Shown here: positions 37,853 to 44,924 of the stretch, one piece after another | Layout of the letters: each line of letters starts with the position of its first letter | How positions within the stretch are numbered: the first letter of the stretch is position 1 | Assembly (NCBI GenBank): GCA_900544405.1 | Contig: UQVA01000014.1 | Coordinates: 1-51,913 of the forward strand | Reading direction: 5' to 3' | DNA from: an uncultured Eubacteriales bacterium | GTDB lineage: Bacteria > Bacillota > Clostridia > Oscillospirales > Oscillospiraceae | DNA: 51,913 nucleotides | Notes under the pieces: generated by a model | The model's input: the letters and a program-made list of their open reading frames with translations, nothing else | What the model was told of the DNA's origin: nothing | Database searches by the model: none | Position numbers and translations under genes: made by a program

Positions 37853-39319
37853 TTACCCCTTGTACCGAGGCTCGCAGGTAAGGTTCACCCCCAGGCGCTT
37901 GAAGGTCTGCTCGTCCACCTGGGAAAGAATCACAGACGAATGGACCTCGCAGCCCCGCAGGGAAGACAACGCCTCCATGGCCGCCTCCGCCGCTTCGTTG
38001 CGCATGGCCGAGCCGGACAGCGCGATGAGGACCTCGTTGGTGTGGAGCCGGGGGTTCCGATGGCCCAGATGCTCCACCTTCAGGTGCTGGATGGGGTCGA
38101 TGGCCTCCGGAGCGATAACGTGTACGTCCTCCGGCACCCCGGCAATGGCCTTCAGGGCATTCAGCAGCACTGCCGCCGAAGCACCTAAGAGGTCCGAAGT
38201 CTTGCCGGTGACGATGCGCCCATCGGGCAGCTCCATAGCCGCCGCAGGCTTGCCGGTCTCCTCTGCCCGTTTCAGGGCCGCCGCCACCACTTTCCGCTGA
38301 GAAGGCTCCGTTCCGGCCTTCCGCATGAGCAATTCCAGCTTCCGCACCGCATCCTCGGTGCCCTTGCCCTGCTTGGCTTCGCACAGGGCGGTATAGTACC
38401 GGCGGATGATCTCCTGCCGGGAGGCCTCCCGGCAAACGGCATCGTCGGTGATGCAGTTGCCCGCCATGTTCACGCCCATGTCCGTGGGGGACTTATAGGG
38501 GCATTCTCCCAGAATCTGCCGGAACATGGTCTCCAATACAGGGAACGCCTCCACGTCCCGGTTATAATTCACCGTTGTGATGCCATAGGCTTCCAGATGG
38601 AAGGGGTCGATCATGTTCACGTCGTTCAGATCCGCCGTGGCCGCCTCGTAGGCCAGGTTCACCGGATGATTCAGGGGCAGATTCCAGATGGGGAAGGTCT
38701 CGAACTTGGCGTACCCTGCCCGATTGCCCCGCTTATGCTCATGGTACAGCTGGCTCAGGCAGGTGGCCAGCTTGCCGCTGCCGGGGCCGGGAGCCGTGAC
38801 GACCACCAATTCCCGGCTGGTCTCGATGTAGTCGTTTTTGCCGTAGCCCTCGTCGCTGACCACATGGGCCAGGTTGCCGGGGTAGCCCTCAATATCATAA
38901 TGATGATAGACCTTCACCCCCAGGCCCTCCAACCGGGTCTGGAAGGCCATGGCCTGAGACTGGCCCGCAAACCGGGACAGCACCACGCTGGAAACGTACA
39001 GCCCCAGCCCCCGGAACACATCCAGCAGCCGGATGACGTCCCGGTCGTAGGTAATGCCCAAGTCTCCCCGAATCTTATTTTTCTCAATATCGTTGGCGTT
39101 GATGACGATGACCACTTCCACCTGGTCCTTGAGCTTCAAAAGCATTTGCAGCTTGCTGTCCGGATGGAATCCCGGCAGCACCCGGGAGGCGTGGTAATCG
39201 TCATAGAGCTTCCCGCCGAATTCCAGATACAGCTTGCCGCCAAACTGGTCGATTCTGGCCCGAATGTGTTCCGACTGGGTCCGTGCATACTGATCGTTGT
39301 CAAATCCTACCGCTTTCAT
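37853..39319 (-). CDS. DUF1846 (UPF0371) family protein
   Basis: 488 residues from the ATG at 39317-39319 (GGGAG upstream); a TTG nine codons earlier is rejected because it would overlap the preceding stop and lacks a site. The start MKAVGFDNDQYARTQSEHIR and FGGKLYDDYHASRVLPGF are typical of the family. A P-loop-like APGPGSGKLATCLSQ lies near residue 170, so nucleotide binding is likely. Structures are known from memory for DUF1846 members but no cellular role is established. Follows the C-S lyase gene by 23 bp on the same strand and is probably co-transcribed with it; no shared pathway is apparent. Confidence 0.85.
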   Translation of the reverse strand: MKAVGFDNDQYARTQSEHIRARIDQFGGKLYLEFGGKLYDDYHASRVLPGFHPDSKLQMLLKLKDQVEVVIVINANDIEKNKIRGDLGITYDRDVIRLLDVFRGLGLYVSSVVLSRFAGQSQAMAFQTRLEGLGVKVYHHYDIEGYPGNLAHVVSDEGYGKNDYIETSRELVVVTAPGPGSGKLATCLSQLYHEHKRGNRAGYAKFETFPIWNLPLNHPVNLAYEAATADLNDVNMIDPFHLEAYGITTVNYNRDVEAFPVLETMFRQILGECPYKSPTDMGVNMAGNCITDDAVCREASRQEIIRRYYTALCEAKQGKGTEDAVRKLELLMRKAGTEPSQRKVVAAALKRAEETGKPAAAMELPDGRIVTGKTSDLLGASAAVLLNALKAIAGVPEDVHVIAPEAIDPIQHLKVEHLGHRNPRLHTNEVLIALSGSAMRNEAAEAAMEALSSLRGCEVHSSVILSQVDEQTFKRLGVNLTCEPRYKG

Positions 39320-39342
39320 GCTGTCTTTCTCCCTTTTCTCTT

Positions 39343-40518
39343 TCAAAAGCCACGTTTTTCCGCTGCCTTGGCCATGCGTTCCATGGCCTCCTTCAATGTC
39401 GCTCTGGGGCAGGCCAGCACCACACGCTGATAGAGGGGCGCATGGAACCTGCTTCCGGAATTCAGCCAGACCTTGGCCTCCCGGATCAGAAATTCGTCCA
39501 GCTCCGCTTCATTCAGGCCCCAAGCACCAAAGTCCAGCCAGGCAAAGTAGGTTCCCTCTGGCTCGATGAGCTTCACGCCAGGCAGGTTCTCCTTCAAAAA
39601 TTCCCGGAGGAATTTCAGATTTTCCAGCAAATAGGCCTTACACTCGGTCAGCCATTCCTGTCCGCCCTCATAGGCCGCCTGGCAGGCAATGGCCCCCAGC
39701 CGGTTGACGCCGCTGTAATGGAACCGGTCCAGTTCTTCCAGAAATGCCTTCCGAGCCGCTTCGCCGGGGATGAAAATATTGGAGGTCTGCAGCCCCGCCA
39801 GGTTAAAGGTCTTGCTGGGGGCGGTACAGAGCACCGTGTTTTCCGCCATATCCGGGCAGGCCTTCAGGAACGGAATATGGAGATGGTCCGGAAGGGCAAA
39901 ATCCATGTGAATTTCGTCGCTGACCACTTTTACCCCGTATTCCTTGCAGATACGCCCGATTTTCTGCAGTTCTTCCAGGGTCCACACCCGGCCCACGGGA
40001 TTGTGGGGGGAGCAAAGCAGAAAGAGCTTCACGTTTTCCCTTCGGACTTTTTCCTCAAAATCCGCAAAATCAATTTCGTACCGGCCGTTTTCCTGCACCA
40101 GCGGACTTTCCACTAATCTTCGGCCGTTCTCCGTCACCGTGGAGAAGAAGGGCGGGTACACCGGCGGCTGGATGAGGACCCCGTCCCCAATTTCCGTCAG
40201 GCTCCGCACCGCCGTGGCAATGGCAAACACCACGCCGGGGGTGGTCACCAACCAGTTTTCCTCCGGCCTCCAGCCGAAGTTCGTTTCCATCCACCGGGCA
40301 ATGGCCGGAAAATACCCCTTATCGAAAATGCTGTACCCGAAAATTCCCTTCTGCACGTCCGCCGTCAGGGCTTCCTGCACCGATTCCGGCACCTGAAAAT
40401 CCATATCGGCAATAAAAAGCGGCAGCACATCCTCCGGATAGCCCCGGTCTGCTGCCGTATCAAATTTCACACAGTTGGTTCCCTTGCGGGTGATGACCCG
40501 ATCAAATCGCTGTTCCAT
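39343..40518 (-). CDS. PatB/MalY-type C-S lyase (PLP)
   Basis: 391 residues, fold-type I aminotransferase family. IADMDFQVPESVQEAL opens the domain as in PatB and MalY. CSPHNPVGRVW and SDEIHMDFAL bind the cofactor, and the Schiff-base lysine is in APSKTFNLAGLQ. Members split cystathionine or cysteine conjugates to a thiol, pyruvate and ammonia; some also regulate genes. Assignment as cystathionine beta-lyase is usual in annotation but substrate is unproven here. Perfect promoter upstream. Confidence 0.88.
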   Translation of the reverse strand: MEQRFDRVITRKGTNCVKFDTAADRGYPEDVLPLFIADMDFQVPESVQEALTADVQKGIFGYSIFDKGYFPAIARWMETNFGWRPEENWLVTTPGVVFAIATAVRSLTEIGDGVLIQPPVYPPFFSTVTENGRRLVESPLVQENGRYEIDFADFEEKVRRENVKLFLLCSPHNPVGRVWTLEELQKIGRICKEYGVKVVSDEIHMDFALPDHLHIPFLKACPDMAENTVLCTAPSKTFNLAGLQTSNIFIPGEAARKAFLEELDRFHYSGVNRLGAIACQAAYEGGQEWLTECKAYLLENLKFLREFLKENLPGVKLIEPEGTYFAWLDFGAWGLNEAELDEFLIREAKVWLNSGSRFHAPLYQRVVLACPRATLKEAMERMAKAAEKRGF

Positions 40519-40547
40519 ACGCCGTTCCCTCCCAAAATTCTTTTTTC

Positions 40548-40576
40548 ATTATACCCGTTTCCCCCTGCCTTGTCAA
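40548..40576 (-). promoter_or_regulatory. Perfect consensus promoter of the C-S lyase gene
   Basis: TTGACA (40571-40576), 17-nt spacer, TATAAT (40548-40553) on the minus strand, 30 bp before the ATG. It is divergent from the mntP promoter 45 bp away. Confidence 0.85.
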
Positions 40577-40620
40577 TCGGCGGAATGTGGGAAATTCACA
40601 CTCTGTTTACGCCGTTGGCC

Positions 40621-40649
40621 TTGACACACCGGCTTCAAATTGGTATAAT
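40621..40649 (+). promoter_or_regulatory. Perfect consensus promoter of mntP
   Basis: TTGACA (40621-40626), 17-nt spacer, TATAAT (40644-40649). Transcription would begin near 40656, exactly at the riboswitch P1 stem. Confidence 0.9.
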
Positions 40650-40656
40650 GCATCAC

Positions 40657-40807
40657 GAAAGAGGGAGTAGTCGGCGCGCAGGCGGGGACGGGTCAACACA
40701 CTGGAGGTTTCTCCTGGTCCGTTCTGAAATGACGAGACTTTGAGCACCGGCATCGTGTCTCTCTTTGCTTTGGGACTTTCCGTGCCGGTAAAACACACAC
40801 GGAGGTC
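40657..40807 (+). promoter_or_regulatory. Manganese riboswitch (yybP-ykoY) controlling mntP
   Basis: P1 pairs AAAGAG (40658-40663) with CTCTTT (40761-40766). The conserved GAGGGAGTAG follows the 5' strand, and the second conserved part GACGAGACTTTGAGCACCGGC lies at 40731-40751. The expression platform appears translational: GACTTTCCGTG (40774-40784) can pair with CACGGAGGTC (40798-40807) and hide the GGAGG of mntP, while ACCGGCA (40746-40752) with TGCCGGT (40783-40789) is mutually exclusive with it. No T-tract terminator is seen. Known members bind Mn2+ and turn export genes on. Confidence 0.88.
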
Positions 40808-40816
40808 TTTTGTTTT

Positions 40817-41389
40817 ATGAGTATCTGGGAGCTGCTCTTGCTGGCGGCAGGCTTGAGCATGGACGCATTTGCCGTATCGGTCTGTAAGGGCCTGTCCACC
40901 CCCCACGCATCCTGGAAGGAGGGTGCGATCTGCGGTGCCTGGTTCGGCGGATTTCAGGGTCTGATGCCCGCCTTGGGCTTTTTCCTGGGTTCCCTGTTCG
41001 CTCAGGCCATCGAGCGCTTCGATCATTGGGTCGCCTTTATTCTGCTGGCCCTCATCGGCGCCAATATGCTGCGGGAAGCCTTCTCCAAGGGAGAGGAGGA
41101 GGAAAGCGCCGGCAGCGATTATTCCTTCAAAACCATGCTGCTGATGGCCATTGCCACCAGCATCGACGCTCTGGCCGTAGGCATTTCCCTGGCCATGGCG
41201 GGCAGCGTGAACATCTTCTATGCAGCCGGTATCATTGCCCTGACCACCTTCGTTCTTTCCGCCATCGGCGTGAAAGTAGGCAGCGTGTTCGGGGACCGCT
41301 TTGAGAAGAAAGCGGAGGCAGTCGGCGGCATCATCCTGATTTTCCTGGGCGTGAAAATTCTGCTGGAGCACCTGGGCATTCTGGGATAA
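40817..41389 (+). CDS. mntP: Manganese efflux pump MntP
   Basis: 190 residues with six predicted helices in two similar halves. Each half has the signature acidic motif, SMDAFAVS (about 14-21) and SIDALAVG (about 115-122), and FLG/GIILIFLGVKIL closes the protein. MntP exports Mn2+ to prevent toxicity. The GGAGG at 40801-40805 is masked by the riboswitch hairpin. Promoter, riboswitch and gene form a complete stand-alone unit. Confidence 0.95.
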   Translation: MSIWELLLLAAGLSMDAFAVSVCKGLSTPHASWKEGAICGAWFGGFQGLMPALGFFLGSLFAQAIERFDHWVAFILLALIGANMLREAFSKGEEEESAGSDYSFKTMLLMAIATSIDALAVGISLAMAGSVNIFYAAGIIALTTFVLSAIGVKVGSVFGDRFEKKAEAVGGIILIFLGVKILLEHLGILG

Positions 41390-41438
41390 GATCGGGAACG
41401 CTGCACACCCTACATTATAATAATAAGGAGTATACCCC

Positions 41439-41975
41439 ATGATGAAAAAAGTTCTTTCCATTGTCCTGGTTCTTACCATGATTGCCGCCCTGGCCACCGG
41501 ATGCGCCAAGGCCCCCGCCGACAACGGCGGCAGCACCAACCTGACCGGCAGCCTTGCAGACATCGTTGATAAAATTTACGCTGCCCATCCCGTGGACCTG
41601 AGCCTCGGCACGGAGAACGTGGACATCACCGACACCGCCTGGATGCTGCCCCAGTTCACCGGTCTGACGAGCGCTGACGGCGTGAAGGAAGCCGTGGTCT
41701 CTGAGCCCATGATCTCCTCCATTGCCTATTCTCTGGTGTTGGTCCGGGTGGAGGACGCCAAGAACGCCCAGTCCACCGCCCAGCAGATGAAGGACGGCAT
41801 CAATCCCCACAAGTGGGTCTGCGTGGAGGCCGACGATCTGGCCGTCTGCGGCTACGGCGACGTGGTCATGCTCATTATGGTTTCTTCCGACTTCGCCGGG
41901 GACGGCATCACGGCCCAGGCCTTGGTGGACGCTTTCCAGAGCGTCTGCGGCGGCAAGCTGGATTTCACCCTGTAA
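41439..41975 (+). CDS. Small lipoprotein, DUF4358-like
   Basis: 178 residues. Type II signal peptide MMKKVLSIVLVLTMIAALATGC with lipobox ATGC, then a domain with MLPQFTGLTSAD, SSIAYSLVLVRVEDAKNA and KWVCVEADDLAVCGYGDVVM. This fits the DUF4358 family, uncharacterised lipoproteins of Clostridia that often accompany MBOAT/DHHW acylation genes, as here. Family assignment is from memory. TAAGGAG precedes the ATG, and a TATAAT (41416-41421) upstream lacks a clear -35. An intrinsic terminator follows within 13 bp. Confidence 0.75.
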   Translation: MMKKVLSIVLVLTMIAALATGCAKAPADNGGSTNLTGSLADIVDKIYAAHPVDLSLGTENVDITDTAWMLPQFTGLTSADGVKEAVVSEPMISSIAYSLVLVRVEDAKNAQSTAQQMKDGINPHKWVCVEADDLAVCGYGDVVMLIMVSSDFAGDGITAQALVDAFQSVCGGKLDFTL

Positions 41976-41987
41976 GAAAATTTCCAC

Positions 41988-42021
41988 AGCCTGTCGCCAC
42001 TCCCGGCGGCAGGCTTTTTTT
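41988..42021 (+). terminator. Intrinsic terminator between lipoprotein and MBOAT genes
   Basis: AGCCTGTCGCC (41988-41998) pairs with GGCGGCAGGCT (42005-42015, one T-G pair), 6-nt loop, followed by seven T. The T-tract touches the MBOAT ribosome-binding site (GGAGG from 42022), leaving no room for a separate promoter. Confidence 0.88.
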
Positions 42022-42033
42022 GGAGGAAATGCC

Positions 42034-43407
42034 ATGTTATTTTCCAGTATTCCCTTTCTTTACTACTTTCTGCCCATCGTTCTGATGGTTTATTTCCTGG
42101 TGCCCAGGTCCTGGCAGAACGCCGTGCTGCTCCTTTCCAGCCTATTTTTTTATGGCTGGGGCGAGCCGAAGCATTTGCTGCTGATGGCCGGGTCCATCCT
42201 GCTTTTTTACCTTTTCGGGCTGGCGGTGGACCGATCCCGGCGGAAAAAGGTCTGGCTGGCCGTCTCCGTCATTTCCGGGGCGGCGCTGCTGGGGGTCTTT
42301 AAGTATGCAGACTTCTTTGTAGAAAGCGTCAACGGCCTGACGGGTCTGTCCATCCCCCTGCTGCACCTGGCCCTGCCCATCGGCATCAGCTTCTATCTTT
42401 TCCAGTGTGTCAGCTATGTGGTTGACGTGTACCGTGGGGACGTAACCGTCCAGAAAAATCTGCTGAAATTCGGCACCTACGTTTCCATGTTCCCCCAACT
42501 TATCGCCGGGCCCATCGTCCGTTACGCCGACGTGGCCCCCCAGCTGGACAGCCGGACCACAAACTGGAACGATTTTGCCGACGGCCTTTCCCGTTTTCTG
42601 GTCGGCCTGGGGAAAAAAGTTCTGCTGGCCAACCAGTTCGGTGCGCTCATCCGGGCCTTCCGGGCCAGCGAGAGCCAGAGCGTGCTTTTTTACTGGGTCT
42701 ACGCCCTGGCCTTCACCCTGCACATCTATTTTGACTTCTCCGGGTACAGCGACATGGCCATCGGCCTTGGAAAAATTCTGGGCTTCTCCTTCCCGGAGAA
42801 CTTTCGCTACCCCTACTGCTCCAAAACCGTCACGGAATTCTGGCGAAGGTGGCACATTTCCCTGGGCACCTGGTTCCGGGACTATGTGTATATCCCCCTG
42901 GGGGGCAGTCGCTGCGGCAAGGGCAAATGGGCCAGAAACGTCCTCATTGTGTGGATGCTCACCGGTCTCTGGCACGGAGCAGCCTGGAATTTCGTTCTGT
43001 GGGGGCTGCTGTTTGCCCTGCTCCTGATGGTGGAAAAGTGGCTGCCGGGGCTTTCCAAATGGCCAAATTGGCTTCGCCACAGCCTGACGCTGCTTCTTGT
43101 CATGCTGAGCTTCGTGGTGTTCAATGCCGACGGGCTTTCCGGGGTCAAAGCGGATTTTGCGGGGCTTCTGGGCCTGTCCGGCCTGCCGGGGGTCACAGCC
43201 GAGACCCTTTATCATCTCCGCAGCAATCTGGTTCTCTTTGCCGTTGGCATCCTGGGGGCCACCCCCCTGCCGAAAACCCTGGCCGGGAAGCTGCCGGAAA
43301 AATTCCGGTCCCTGGCCGAGCCGCTGTTCCTGCTGGCCCTTCTGCTGCTGTGTACGGCCTATCTGGTGGACGGGTCCTACAATCCTTTCCTGTATTTCCG
43401 TTTCTGA
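42034..43407 (+). CDS. MBOAT O-acyltransferase (DltB/AlgI type)
   Basis: 457 residues with about ten or more membrane segments. Motifs: LPIGISFYLFQCVSYVVDVY, MFPQLIAGPIVRY, FDFSGYSDMAIGLGKILG, the FWRRWHISLGTWFRDYVYIP block, and the catalytic His in GLWHGAAWNF. It passes acetyl or another acyl group across the membrane for O-acylation of a surface polymer, together with the DHHW protein encoded 9 bp downstream. No dltA, dltC or alginate genes are nearby, so the polymer is unknown. MLFSSIPFLYYFLPIV is the usual start. Confidence 0.92.
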   Translation: MLFSSIPFLYYFLPIVLMVYFLVPRSWQNAVLLLSSLFFYGWGEPKHLLLMAGSILLFYLFGLAVDRSRRKKVWLAVSVISGAALLGVFKYADFFVESVNGLTGLSIPLLHLALPIGISFYLFQCVSYVVDVYRGDVTVQKNLLKFGTYVSMFPQLIAGPIVRYADVAPQLDSRTTNWNDFADGLSRFLVGLGKKVLLANQFGALIRAFRASESQSVLFYWVYALAFTLHIYFDFSGYSDMAIGLGKILGFSFPENFRYPYCSKTVTEFWRRWHISLGTWFRDYVYIPLGGSRCGKGKWARNVLIVWMLTGLWHGAAWNFVLWGLLFALLLMVEKWLPGLSKWPNWLRHSLTLLLVMLSFVVFNADGLSGVKADFAGLLGLSGLPGVTAETLYHLRSNLVLFAVGILGATPLPKTLAGKLPEKFRSLAEPLFLLALLLLCTAYLVDGSYNPFLYFRF

Positions 43408-43416
43408 GGTGGCGCT

Positions 43417-44505
43417 ATGAAGAAAACGAGAACGGTTTTGATTACCCTTCTGGCCCTTTTCTGGCTGGGTCTTGCCGCCTGGGCCTGGGTCCGGACGCCG
43501 GACGCAAGCAGCAACTGGGAGCGGCGAAAGCTGGCCCAGATGCCGAAAATCACCACAAACAACCTGCTTTCCGGGACTTTTATGTCGGATTTTGAAAGCT
43601 ATACCCAGGACCAATTTCCCCTGCGCAACGGCTTCCGGCGGCTGAAATCCGAGTTCCATTATTTTGTCCTCCGGGAGTTGGACAACAACGGCATCGCCCT
43701 GGCGGGGGACCAGGCCTTCCAGCTGGAATATCCCCTGGATCAGGCCAGCGTCAGCCATGCCCTAAAGTGCTTTCAGAGCCTTTACGACACTTATTTACAG
43801 GACAGCACCGTGTATTTCGCCCTGGTGCCGGACAAGGCTTACTATCTGGCTGCCAGGAACGGCTATCCGGCCATGGATTATGTTAACTTGACGGCCCAAA
43901 TCGCCGACGGGACCCCCTGGGCCACGCAAATTGACCTGACAGGTCTGCTCTCCGCTGATGATTATTATGCCACGGACACCCACTGGCGGCAGGAGAAAAT
44001 TCTGCCGGTGGCCCAGGCCATTTGCAAGGCCATGGGGGCCGAAGTCCCCGGGGAGTTCGCCACAAATGCCGTCGAACGCCCCTTCACCGGGGTCTATTAC
44101 GGACAGGCTGCCCTGCCTCTGGCTCAGGAGACCATGTACTACCTGACCTCTCCCCTGCTCCAAAGCGCCGCCGTGACCCATGCCGACGGGTCCGTCACGA
44201 AGGTTTATGATGAAGCCAAACTGGGAAGCCGGGATCTGTACGACTTTTTCCTGTCCGGTTCGGAGCCTCTTCTGACCATCGAAAATCCGGATGCGGACAC
44301 GGAAAAAGAGTTGGTCCTGTTCCGGGATTCCTTCGGCAGCAGTCTGGCCCCCCTGCTCCTGCAAGGTTACCGGAAAGTCACGCTGGTAGACATCCGGTAT
44401 ATGGACCCGAAGCTGCTTTCAAATTATGTAAACTTTCAAAACGCCGACGTGCTGTTCCTGTACAGCACCCTGGTCCTCAATTCCAGCGGTGCCTTGCGGG
44501 GGTAA
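43417..44505 (+). CDS. DHHW/AlgJ-like acyltransferase partner
   Basis: 362 residues. One N-terminal helix (about 5-25) anchors the protein with its domain outside. ENWERRKLAQ-type start of the domain (NWERRKLAQMPK), YTQDQFPLRNGFRRLK, DTHW (the DxHW motif, about residue 188) and FRDSFGSSLAP with a likely catalytic serine give the SGNH-like active site of AlgJ/AlgX proteins. It would take the acyl group delivered by the MBOAT and place it on the polymer. TGAGGTGG at the MBOAT stop doubles as its ribosome-binding site, so the pair is coupled. Confidence 0.88.
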   Translation: MKKTRTVLITLLALFWLGLAAWAWVRTPDASSNWERRKLAQMPKITTNNLLSGTFMSDFESYTQDQFPLRNGFRRLKSEFHYFVLRELDNNGIALAGDQAFQLEYPLDQASVSHALKCFQSLYDTYLQDSTVYFALVPDKAYYLAARNGYPAMDYVNLTAQIADGTPWATQIDLTGLLSADDYYATDTHWRQEKILPVAQAICKAMGAEVPGEFATNAVERPFTGVYYGQAALPLAQETMYYLTSPLLQSAAVTHADGSVTKVYDEAKLGSRDLYDFFLSGSEPLLTIENPDADTEKELVLFRDSFGSSLAPLLLQGYRKVTLVDIRYMDPKLLSNYVNFQNADVLFLYSTLVLNSSGALRG

Positions 44506-44534
44506 AAGGTGAAATCCCCCGGCGAGGCACTGGC

Positions 44535-44600
44535 TCCCCTGTGTAGGGTTGTGCCCCGCGCAGCGAATAGAAATAAACATGACTGCCGGTGGCAGTCATA
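44535..44600 (+). repeat. Family B repeat, copy 1 (half element)
   Basis: 66 bp identical to 51815-51880 except for three loop bases. Ends in the hairpin TATGACTGCC-type stem TGACTGCC-GGT-GGCAGTCA; the other copy has loop ACC. Preceded at 44517-44530 by CGGCGAGGCACTGG, a piece of the GAGGCAC repeat. Confidence 0.75.
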
Positions 44601-44613
44601 CCTCTACTACGCT

Positions 44614-44710
44614 GTCACGGGCCATAGCCCGTGACTGAAGGGGTGTACGCCATCGATATGGTAAAGGCTATCGTTCGATAGTCCCCTACGAGATTGTTAC
44701 CGTACACCCC
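44614..44710. repeat. Nested inverted repeats in the 44506-44923 spacer
   Basis: GTCACGGGC-CATA-GCCCGTGAC (44614-44635) resembles the stem-loop of the 19299 element. Then perfect arms GGGGTGTACG (44640-44649) and CGTACACCCC (44701-44710) enclose CTATCG-TT-CGATAG (44668-44681). No coding sequence is supported here. Confidence 0.65.
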
Positions 44711-44841
44711 CTCCGTCTGCCCGAAAGGGCAGCCACCTCCCCCGACACGCCGGGAGGCTTTGGTCGGTGCAAACCGGCAGCCCCTACCGCCCCTCATCCG
44801 GCCGGAATCGTGATTCCGGCCACCTTCCCCCAGGGGAAGGC
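44711..44841 (+). repeat. Two tandem family A repeats
   Basis: First copy: CTCCGT, stem CTGCCC-GAAA-GGGCAG (44717-44732), CCACCTCCCCC and GGGAGGC (to 44758). Second copy: CTCATCCG (44793-44800), stem GCCGGAATC-GT-GATTCCGGC (44801-44820), CACCTTCCCCCAGGGGAAGGC (44821-44841). Flanks are conserved while the central stem changes completely but stays paired. Confidence 0.7.
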
Positions 44842-44881
44842 TATTTTCGTGCCCCGCCGGGGTATCTTCCAAAAAACAGCG

Positions 44882-44924
44882 CTCCCCCGGATGGGCATTT
44901 CTGCCCATCCGGGGGAGTTTTTCT
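44882..44924. terminator. Strong terminator between DHHW and kinase genes
   Basis: A perfect 16-bp stem (44882-44897 with 44902-44917) with a TTTC loop and TTTTTCTTATT after it on the plus strand. A six-A run at 44873-44878 allows minus-strand use for the kinase operon, whose stop codon lies 7 bp to the right. Confidence 0.85.

Noticed and set aside
44506..44923. A small protein gene in the repeat-rich spacer
   Set aside because: Open frames here are short, lack ribosome-binding sites and consist of translated palindromes.
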